Assembly: GCA_035691665.1 (NCBI GenBank)
Contig: DASSIS010000133.1
Coordinates: 1-11,787, forward strand
DNA length: 11,787 nt
DNA from: DASUBN01 sp035691665
GTDB taxonomy: Bacteria; Pseudomonadota; Gammaproteobacteria; Natronospirales; REEB76
Reading direction: 5' to 3'
Shown here: piece after piece, positions 5,914 through 11,787 of the stretch
Layout: each line of letters begins with the position of its first letter
How positions within the stretch are numbered: the first letter of the stretch is position 1
Translations under genes and position numbers: made by a program
Notes under the pieces: model-generated
What the model was told of the DNA's origin: nothing
Database searches by the model: none
What the model saw: the letters and a program-made list of their open reading frames with translations, nothing else

Positions 5914-8868
5914 ATGAGACGGGTCGCCAAAGAGCTTTGCCTCGCCTTCGCCCTCCTCTCCCTCACGGGTCCGGCCCTGGCCGACGACACCTACGCCCGC
6001 GACCCCAACCAGCCGGTGGACCAGGCCTATACCGCCAAGATCCAGCAATACACCACCGACCCCCACTTCAACTCCCCCCTCACCGATTACCTCCCGGCCG
6101 CCCCCGGCATCCCCACCCCCGAGGCGGTGCTGGGCGACATCGCCGGCGCCCCCGACATGCTGCCCCATTCGAAAGAGGTGTACGCCTACTTCCGCCTGCT
6201 GGCCTCGAAGTCGCCGCGGGTGAAGGTCTACACCATCGGCAAGACCGAGGAAGGCCGCGACATGATCGCCGTGGCCGTGGCGGACGAGTCCCTGCTCGCG
6301 GACCTGAAAGCCAACGACGCGCGCCTCGCCGAGCTCGCGGACCCGCGCCGCATCGGCATGGACGATGCCAAGGCCGCTTCCCTCGTGGCCGCCTCCACGC
6401 CCGTCTACTACATCACCGGCACCATCCATTCCACCGAGACCGGCGCGCCGACGGCGCTCATGGAACTGGCCTATCGCCTCGCGGTGGACGACTCGCCCTA
6501 CATCAAGTACATCCGCAGCCACGTCATCACCCTCATCACCCCCATCGTGGAAGTGGACGGCCGCGACCGCAAGGCGGACCTCTACGCCTGGCACGTGGCC
6601 CATCCGGACCGCCAGGTGGCGCCGCTCATGTACTGGGGCCACTACGTGGCCCATGACAACAACCGCGACGCCATGATCGCTTCGCTCGACCTCACCCGTA
6701 ACGTCATGGACACCTACCTGGGCTGGCATGCCCAGGTGCTCCACGACCTGCACGAGTCCGTGCCCTTCCTCTACGACAACACCGTGGGCGACGGGCCCTA
6801 CAACGCCTGGATGGATCCCATCCTCACCAACGAATGGCAGATGCTGGGCTGGAACAACGTGCAGGCCATGACCAAGTTCGGCATGCCCGGCGTCTTCACC
6901 CACGGCGACTTCGACACCTGGAGCCCCGGCTACCTGATGTTCATCGCCGCCACCCACAACGGCATCAGCCGGCTCTACGAGACCTTCGGCAACGACGGTG
7001 CCGACACCGAGACCCGCATCCTCGACCCCTCAGACTACTCCCGCACCTGGTACCGCCAGAACCCTCCCCTGCCCAAGGTGCTCTGGTCCCAGCGGGACAA
7101 CAACAACTACGAGCAGAACGGCCTGCTCACGGCCCTCTATTACTTCTCCTCCAACAGCAAGCTCTTCCTCAACGACTTCTATCTCAAGAGCAAGCGCTCC
7201 GTCCAGAAGCCGGAGAACGGCGGCCCCGCCGCCTATGTGCTGCCCGCCAACGACCCGCGCCTGGGCGCCCAGGCGCAACTCCTCACGGTGCTGCAACGCC
7301 AGCACTGCGAGATCGAGAAGGCGACCCAGCCTTTCACCGTGGACCTCACCCCGCCGCCGGGCCCGCGCGACGCCGCCCCGAAGCACGAGAGCCGCGATTT
7401 CCCGGCCGGGAGCTACGTGGTGCGTATGGACCAGCCCTACAGCCGCATCGCCGACGCCCTGCTGGACCGGGAATACTGGGCCCCGGACGACCCCCAGAAG
7501 CATCCCTATGACGACACCGGCTGGTCCTTGGGCGACCTCTTCGACGCGCAAGTGGTACGCGTCACCGACCTCTCGGTGCTCAAGGTACCCATGCAGGCCG
7601 TGACCGGCCCGGTGCTGGCGCCGGGCGGAGTCGAAGGGGACGGCAGCGTGTTCCTCATCGAGAATCACGCGAACGACGCCCTCATGAGCCTGCGCTACAC
7701 CTTGAAGGGCGCCGACATACAGGTGGCGGATGCGGACTTCGAGGCCGCCGAACGGCACTTCGACCGCGGCAGCTTCATCGTCTCCGGCGTGAGCAAGAAG
7801 GACATGGACCGGGCCGCTAAGGACCTGGGGCTCGAGGCCTACGCGAGCGCGGTGCCGGACGTGGCCAAGCACAAGGTCGGGCTGCCCCGCATCGCCCTCA
7901 TGCACAGCTGGATCGACACCCAGACCGAGGGCTGGTGGCGCATGGCGCTCGACCAGCTGCACATCCCCTACGCCTACATCAGCACCCAGGACGTGTCCCG
8001 CGAGTCCGATCTGCGCTCCAAGTACGACGTGATCCTGTTCGGGCCCATCGGCTACGGCGGCACTCAGCTCATCGTGGACGGCCTGCCGATGTACGGCAAA
8101 CCGGTGCCCTGGAACAAGTCGGTGCTCACCACGAGCCTACCCATCGACGAGACCGACGACATCCGTCCGGGCCTGGGCGAGAGCGGCGTCGCCAACCTCA
8201 AGCGCTTCGTGGCCGCCGGCGGCCTGCTGGTCACCTCTCAGGACACCGCCAAGTTCGCCATCGACGTGGGCCTCGCCCCCGGCGTGTCCGTGACCCCCAC
8301 CCATGACCTCAAGGTGGTGGGCAGCGTGCTCACGGCCGACACCGTGGACGAGACCAGCCCCGTGGTCTATGGCTACGGCGAGGGCCTCGCCATCTACAGC
8401 GCCGACGGCATGACCTTCAACGTGAGCAACCTCGTCACCGGCAGCGACGGCCTGCCCACGGCGGACGATTACCAGCGGGTCACCGGCCGCGGCGGACCCG
8501 AGGACGAGGACGTGCCCCAGGGCCGCCCCTTCATGGCGCCGCCGGCCTTGCCGGAAGTGAAACCCTGGGAAGCGGTGCCCCTGAACGAGGACCAGGCCCG
8601 CAACAACCCCTTCCTGCTGCCGGAGGCCTATCGTCCGCGGGTGATCCTGCGCTACGGCGACCTGAAAGACCTCCTGGTCTCGGGCCTGCTTGAGAACGGC
8701 CAGGAGATGGCCGAGCACGCCACGGTGGTGGATTCGCCCCAGGGCAAGGGCCATGTGCTGCTCTTCTCCAGCGATCCCATCTACCGGGCCGAGACCATCG
8801 GCACCTATCCCCTGGTGTTCAACGCCATCCTGAACTACGACCATCTGGATGTGGGCAGGAAGCAATAG
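5914..8868 (+). CDS. Secreted M14-family zinc carboxypeptidase-like protein
   Basis: This 984-aa protein starts with a Sec signal peptide (residues 1-23, ending GPALA). The N-terminal half is an M14 metallopeptidase domain. GTIHSTETG gives the HxxE zinc ligands His172 and Glu175. VDGRDR (about 214-219) supplies an Arg, and NNRD (249-252) matches the Asn-Arg substrate-binding pair. HDLHES (277-282) gives the probable third zinc ligand, His280. The general-base Glu could not be placed. The C-terminal half (about 650-850) resembles the class-I glutamine-amidotransferase-like fold found in large M14 proteins: PRIALMHSW, then LKRFVAAGGLLVTSQD. The ATG at 5914 is chosen because a signal peptide starts there and the promoter lies just upstream. 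The frame is open back to 5692, but that part runs through palindromic repeats. It probably trims peptides in the periplasm or outside the cell. The lipoprotein gene follows after 3 nt. Confidence 0.88.
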   Translation: MRRVAKELCLAFALLSLTGPALADDTYARDPNQPVDQAYTAKIQQYTTDPHFNSPLTDYLPAAPGIPTPEAVLGDIAGAPDMLPHSKEVYAYFRLLASKSPRVKVYTIGKTEEGRDMIAVAVADESLLADLKANDARLAELADPRRIGMDDAKAASLVAASTPVYYITGTIHSTETGAPTALMELAYRLAVDDSPYIKYIRSHVITLITPIVEVDGRDRKADLYAWHVAHPDRQVAPLMYWGHYVAHDNNRDAMIASLDLTRNVMDTYLGWHAQVLHDLHESVPFLYDNTVGDGPYNAWMDPILTNEWQMLGWNNVQAMTKFGMPGVFTHGDFDTWSPGYLMFIAATHNGISRLYETFGNDGADTETRILDPSDYSRTWYRQNPPLPKVLWSQRDNNNYEQNGLLTALYYFSSNSKLFLNDFYLKSKRSVQKPENGGPAAYVLPANDPRLGAQAQLLTVLQRQHCEIEKATQPFTVDLTPPPGPRDAAPKHESRDFPAGSYVVRMDQPYSRIADALLDREYWAPDDPQKHPYDDTGWSLGDLFDAQVVRVTDLSVLKVPMQAVTGPVLAPGGVEGDGSVFLIENHANDALMSLRYTLKGADIQVADADFEAAERHFDRGSFIVSGVSKKDMDRAAKDLGLEAYASAVPDVAKHKVGLPRIALMHSWIDTQTEGWWRMALDQLHIPYAYISTQDVSRESDLRSKYDVILFGPIGYGGTQLIVDGLPMYGKPVPWNKSVLTTSLPIDETDDIRPGLGESGVANLKRFVAAGGLLVTSQDTAKFAIDVGLAPGVSVTPTHDLKVVGSVLTADTVDETSPVVYGYGEGLAIYSADGMTFNVSNLVTGSDGLPTADDYQRVTGRGGPEDEDVPQGRPFMAPPALPEVKPWEAVPLNEDQARNNPFLLPEAYRPRVILRYGDLKDLLVSGLLENGQEMAEHATVVDSPQGKGHVLLFSSDPIYRAETIGTYPLVFNAILNYDHLDVGRKQ

Positions 8869-8871
8869 CCC

Positions 8872-9615
8872 ATGCGCCGATATGGATGTCCGCTTGTCTT
8901 CGCTCTGGCCTGCGCACTGAGCGCCTGCGCTTCCGAGCCGACCAATCCGGATGCCCATGCCTATTGGGCGAATCCGTTCTGGCAGGAAAGTCTCTTGAGC
9001 GCCGTCCAGTCCATGGTGCACCAAACTGACGGCGGCACCTCTATCGTCGGGGTCAACGGCATGGTGCGGTTCACCGTCACCGACGGTGCCATCGAGAACC
9101 CCGAGATCGTCGCCAGTACCGGCTATGCGGACCTGGACAAGCTCATGCTGCAGCAGGTGGCTTCCGCGAAACCGCCCAAGACCTGGGGCCCCCATGCGCA
9201 CGAGCCCCATGAGTTCGAGCTGCTGCTCGACATGCTCACGCCCTTCGATTCGTTTCAGTACCACGTCTATCGGGCCATTGACGCCTGGAAGGTCTATCCG
9301 AGAGACCCAATCATCGCCGGCAGCACCGGCGATACCGTGGTGGATTTCGATTACTTGGATTCCAAAGCACAGAACATAGTCATCGCCTTGGCAAGCAAGG
9401 ACAAGGAGTTAAATAAGGCATCGGTCAACGCCGTCTCGAAAGCGAAGCTTCCGGCAGCGCCTCCGGATTATGTGGGCAAGAACGTCCACATGGAGGTGGT
9501 CTTCTGTTACACCATCAACAACTCTCCCGGCTGCCCGGCAGGAAAGAACGTCATCGACGTACGGGCCGCCAGGGGCGCGTGGTCCACGGTGGAGACCGTC
9601 TTTGGCGGTTATTGA
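8872..9615 (+). CDS. Lipoprotein with two TonB_C-like repeats
   Basis: This 247-aa protein has a lipoprotein signal peptide: basic start, hydrophobic core, and lipobox LSAC with the lipidated cysteine at residue 19. Ala at the +2 position favours the outer membrane. Two segments look like the TonB C-terminal fold. The first is about residues 37-121 (core GMVRFTVTDGAIENPEIVAS, then DLDKLMLQQV). The second is about 128-212 (AIDAWKVYPRDP, then GDTVVDFDYLDSK, then KELNKASVNAVSKAKLPAAP, ending MEVVFCY). No N-terminal membrane anchor or Pro-rich spacer of a true TonB is present, so it is unlikely to transduce energy. AGGAAG (about 8858-8863) is a good Shine-Dalgarno, and the gene starts 3 nt after the M14 peptidase stop, so the two are almost certainly co-transcribed. 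Function is unknown. A role in an envelope complex with the peptidase is possible. Confidence 0.82.
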   Translation: MRRYGCPLVFALACALSACASEPTNPDAHAYWANPFWQESLLSAVQSMVHQTDGGTSIVGVNGMVRFTVTDGAIENPEIVASTGYADLDKLMLQQVASAKPPKTWGPHAHEPHEFELLLDMLTPFDSFQYHVYRAIDAWKVYPRDPIIAGSTGDTVVDFDYLDSKAQNIVIALASKDKELNKASVNAVSKAKLPAAPPDYVGKNVHMEVVFCYTINNSPGCPAGKNVIDVRAARGAWSTVETVFGGY

Positions 9616-9659
9616 TACGGCCCTCCCCATCCACTCAAAGAGCGCAGCCATCAAAACAC

Positions 9660-9704
9660 AAGCGCGGCGCCCTACCTACCCTCCCCCTGTTAGGTCCGGC
9701 GCTT
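9660..9704 (+). terminator. Possible terminator hairpin after the lipoprotein gene
   Basis: AAGCGC (9660-9665) pairs with GCGCTT (9699-9704), and the inner CCTA pairs with TAGG, with two mismatches between them and a 16-nt loop. It lies 44 nt after the lipoprotein stop. The U-tract is only three bases long, so if it stops transcription it would not be a classical intrinsic terminator. Confidence 0.3.
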
Positions 9705-9776
9705 TAGAGGGTGACAGAAATCTGAGTAGCAGGGGGTGAGAAATATGAATTTTTTGTGACAGAGAAGCGATCAAGA

Positions 9777-9844
9777 AAATCCTGGGCAACAGCTCGATTA
9801 GAAAATCACAGTAGCGATTGCTTGTGAATCTCCTCCCAGGATTT
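9777..9844. repeat. Perfect 10-bp inverted repeat, 48 nt apart
   Basis: AAATCCTGGG (9777-9786) and CCCAGGATTT (9835-9844) are exact reverse complements. They could pair in an RNA or mark the ends of a small inserted element. No transposase is visible nearby. Confidence 0.45.
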
Positions 9845-9934
9845 CCAAGCTCTCGCGAGACTTCTGCTCAAGAAACCGTGATCAGTTCCCGAACGATTGG
9901 GGAAGTGGCTTTGCTTGGCCTTCGGAGGGGGCGA

Positions 9935-9955
9935 GCCATAGCGAAAACCTATGGC
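9935..9955. repeat. 7-bp hairpin downstream of the immunity gene
   Basis: GCCATAG (9935-9941) and CTATGGC (9949-9955) pair around a 7-nt loop, CGAAAAC. For leftward transcripts this lies about 40 nt after the stop of the small gene at 9996-10490. It could help end transcription of the toxin/immunity unit, but no U-tract follows. Confidence 0.4.
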
Positions 9956-9995
9956 CGATTAATGTATTAAGTCAAGACCTGACCCCTTTTCCTTC

Positions 9996-10490
9996 CTAGG
10001 TCGCCAACCGAATTCCTCGATTGAGGCGAATTATCATTGAAACAGGTTGATTTTCAGAGAAGCAAATAATAGCATCGTTGCAAATTTGAATCCGCGTCTC
10101 ACCAAAAGCTAGTTCCTCGGGTCCGAAATATATGAATTTCATATTTCTATCGAAAACTTTCTTCCACTTGCGTGCACTCAAAAACTCTATTGAGACTCCA
10201 GGCCGCAACACCACATCTTGAACCGTAACACTTGCATTCTGAGAGTCGAGCTCCGAGATATCACCTGAAATAGCATTGACTATAGGAAAGTACCCCCAAA
10301 GATATAAAAGTCTCTTGGAAGCGATATCTACTTCTGCTTGCAGAGTTTGAAACGTCAGAGATGTTCTTCCTTGAAAACCTATTAGATCTTTCTGATCGCT
10401 TGATAACTCGAACGATAATGAATGCTCTTCCTTCCTATAGGCTAATATCCCTTTTACCTTTTCAGCGTTCTTATCAATAAAGAAATTCAT
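9996..10490 (-). CDS. Candidate immunity protein for the Rhs toxin
   Basis: This 164-aa protein belongs to no family I recognise. It has no signal peptide or membrane segment and looks cytosolic, with alternating hydrophobic strands such as GETRIQICNDAIICFSEN near the C-terminus. A mixed, charged N-terminus starts MNFFIDKNAEKVKGILAYRK. The ATG overlaps the Rhs stop by one base (TAATG), giving tight coupling. In Rhs and other polymorphic toxin systems the gene directly after the toxin tip normally encodes the cognate immunity protein. That position, the small size and the low GC (about 42% in a hand-counted 60-nt stretch, against about 65% in the Rhs core) support the call. The function is therefore inferred from context, not from sequence similarity. 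Confidence 0.72.
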   Translation of the reverse strand: MNFFIDKNAEKVKGILAYRKEEHSLSFELSSDQKDLIGFQGRTSLTFQTLQAEVDIASKRLLYLWGYFPIVNAISGDISELDSQNASVTVQDVVLRPGVSIEFLSARKWKKVFDRNMKFIYFGPEELAFGETRIQICNDAIICFSENQPVSMIIRLNRGIRLAT

Positions 10491-11787
10491 TATCCGCCAC
10501 CACTCTTAAATAGGAAATGCACAATTGTTTTTGTATTGGGGTTAACGACTAATTCATACATACCAGTTGATCCATTCATTGTGCCCGCAGCGTCCCAACG
10601 AATAAGACCAGGTACACCTTGTGGGTCGGGGATAGGATCCCCTGATTGCATAATCTCGTTTATAAGAAGCGAAGATTCTCCATAAGGCCGTGACGGGTAG
10701 CCTTGGTTACTCTCATCTAAGAAATTACTCTCAACGGTATCACTAAAAGTCAAATCTTCAGCATTTAGTGTTGGAACTGATTGACTAATGATTGGCAATA
10801 ATGCGGCAATCAATTTAACCGCGCCCAACCCTTCAAAAAGCGAGCACTCTGGGCATATAGGCTCGATCGGCTTGTCAATGATTACAGAATTGCCAGAATG
10901 GAGCCCATGAGATCGCTGCGGCTCAGACTCTCCTGATGAGCTTAAACCAACCCCGGCGTCTGGCAACAAATCGGGCGGCATCCATGTCGACGAGCATCCC
11001 GATATACACGTCGGTGCGTAATTGATGAGCACATTATGGTTATTGTAATAGCCGGTATCCTCCCACGTCGAAACGGCAGGATTATTGCCGTCCCCATTTC
11101 CGGATGACCCGGTTCCATATCCGCCAGCCCCTGAACTGTTGCCCCCACCTCCTTGATTGCCGCCGGATCCGCCGCTTCCCCCACTGTCGCCACCGCCGTC
11201 ACCACCACTTCCGAAGCCGCAATTCCCGCCGCATACCGCACCCGTATGAACTCCAGGAATGTGGCTGCCGGTCTCCGGAGTGCCAGTACCATCGTCACTA
11301 GGAATACAATCTTCAACGCACTTGTCACAAGGCGGAGTCGAACATTTCGTAGGTTCAAATCCGCTAGGGTCTGCCATGGCCAGCGGATTACCATATACGT
11401 ACATGTAGCGGTTGAACGCCTGACTATAGTTTGGATTCGGAACTGTAGGATCAGCACTGACAAATCTACCAATACTCGGGTCATACACCCGCCCGTTCAT
11501 GTCCACGAGCCCCACGTTGTCCAACTGCTCCTGGAAGGTATACCCCCGGTCGGTGTCGCTCTTCAGCCCCGCGATCTGGGTGCTGGTAAGGTCGTAGGCC
11601 CAGTTCGCGGAGTCGCGCCTGAGTCCAAAGGCATCGAAGCTCATGTCTTGGGTCACGTTGCCCTGGTCGTTGGTGATGGTGTCCGTGCTTCCCAGATGAT
11701 CCGAGTGCACATAGTTCGTGGTCTCGTTGCCGGCCTGGTCCAGGGTATGGACAGCGACGACCTGGCCGCCGGCCATGATGTTGTGCC
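10490..11787 (-). CDS. Rhs-repeat polymorphic toxin, C-terminal part (5' end outside window)
   Basis: The frame is open to the window edge, so only the last 431 residues are visible. The first ~120 residues are the Rhs-associated core: AGGQVVAVHT, YVHSDHLGST, YDPSIGRFVSADPT, then NRYMYVYGNPLAMADPSGF, which is the conserved end of the Rhs cage. A Gly/Ser/Asn-rich linker follows (about 11100-11230), with ten cysteines in close pairs around it. Next comes a short hydrophobic stretch, LGAVKLIAALLPIISQ, and finally a compact C-terminal domain of about 75 residues that ends ELVVNPNTKTIVHFLFKSGGG-stop, preceded by RPYGESSLLINEIMQSGDP. In Rhs proteins this variable tip is the toxin. The ending resembles nuclease tips of the BECR type, but I cannot assign it. 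The next gene, overlapping by one base, is the likely immunity gene. GC falls sharply near 11490. Confidence 0.9.
   Translation of the reverse strand, partial: HNIMAGGQVVAVHTLDQAGNETTNYVHSDHLGSTDTITNDQGNVTQDMSFDAFGLRRDSANWAYDLTSTQIAGLKSDTDRGYTFQEQLDNVGLVDMNGRVYDPSIGRFVSADPTVPNPNYSQAFNRYMYVYGNPLAMADPSGFEPTKCSTPPCDKCVEDCIPSDDGTGTPETGSHIPGVHTGAVCGGNCGFGSGGDGGGDSGGSGGSGGNQGGGGNSSGAGGYGTGSSGNGDGNNPAVSTWEDTGYYNNHNVLINYAPTCISGCSSTWMPPDLLPDAGVGLSSSGESEPQRSHGLHSGNSVIIDKPIEPICPECSLFEGLGAVKLIAALLPIISQSVPTLNAEDLTFSDTVESNFLDESNQGYPSRPYGESSLLINEIMQSGDPIPDPQGVPGLIRWDAAGTMNGSTGMYELVVNPNTKTIVHFLFKSGGG

Larger units (their letters stand above)
9616..9995. other. Gene-free region with inverted repeats between the lipoprotein and the Rhs module
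   Basis: These 380 nt separate two convergent gene groups. No open frame has a convincing start, ribosome site or protein-like composition. Structures seen are a long imperfect hairpin at 9660-9704, paired 10-mers at 9777-9786 and 9835-9844, a 10-bp palindrome TCTCGCGAGA at 9851-9860, a 7-bp hairpin at 9935-9955, and an imperfect palindrome GTCAAGACCTGAC at 9971-9983. A lower GC content begins within this stretch, so it contains the left edge of the Rhs toxin/immunity module. Confidence 0.5.

Noticed and set aside
5851..6957. Minus-strand frame opposite the first third of the peptidase gene
   Set aside because: Composition is Gly/Val/His-rich and mirrors the codon bias of the sense gene, which has a signal peptide and M14 motifs.
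8137..9264. Long minus-strand frame across the end of the M14 gene and the lipoprotein gene
   Set aside because: It is a shadow of two well-supported genes, biased to Gly, His and Val, with no recognisable motif.
9616..9995. CRISPR array, tRNA or small gene in the intergenic stretch
   Set aside because: No regularly spaced direct repeats, no cloverleaf with a GTTC-type T-loop, and no short frame with a plausible start and ribosome site.
10942..11484. Alternative minus-strand frame within the Rhs gene
   Set aside because: It overlaps the Rhs frame, which carries conserved core motifs. This frame has none.

Overview
The window is a GC-rich chromosomal segment with dense, overlapping genes. 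EmrA/EmrB-type efflux, TolC-type outer membrane proteins, TonB_C domains and lipoproteins with outer-membrane sorting signals all point to a Gram-negative proteobacterium. I would guess a gammaproteobacterium near the Xanthomonadales, but no rRNA or other marker confirms this.

Positions 1-81 hold the first 27 codons of a leftward gene for an exported protein, cut by the window edge. From 191 to 5627 lies a divergent efflux locus. Leftward run a TolC-family outer membrane channel and a TetR-family regulator. Rightward run an EmrA-type adaptor, an EmrB-type 14-TM MFS transporter and a LigB/DODA-type extradiol ring-cleavage dioxygenase, each overlapping the previous gene by 4 nt. A perfect 8-bp-arm dyad (2208-2224) overlaps the -10 of the rightward promoter and the start region of a possible leftward promoter, so the TetR protein probably controls both arms. 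Together the genes suggest a tripartite pump for aromatic or hydrophobic compounds, paired with an enzyme that can open a dihydroxylated ring.

Positions 5628-5913 are intergenic and strongly structured: two consecutive GGA-loop hairpins with a covarying base pair, a 20-bp perfect palindrome, further small hairpins, then a good sigma-70-like promoter. That promoter reads into a secreted M14-family zinc carboxypeptidase-like protein of 984 aa (5914-8868). A lipoprotein carrying two TonB_C-like repeats follows 3 nt downstream (8872-9615).

Positions 9616-9995 carry no convincing gene but several inverted repeats. From 9996 to the window end, on the minus strand, is the 3' part of an Rhs polymorphic toxin gene. 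It comprises the Rhs core, a cysteine-paired Gly/Ser-rich linker and an unassigned C-terminal toxin-like domain. A small AT-rich gene sits immediately downstream and overlaps it by one base (TAATG), the usual place for the immunity gene. The toxin tip and immunity gene are clearly lower in GC than the Rhs core and the rest of the window, consistent with a horizontally exchanged module. This toxin/immunity pair is the most likely source of new biology here.
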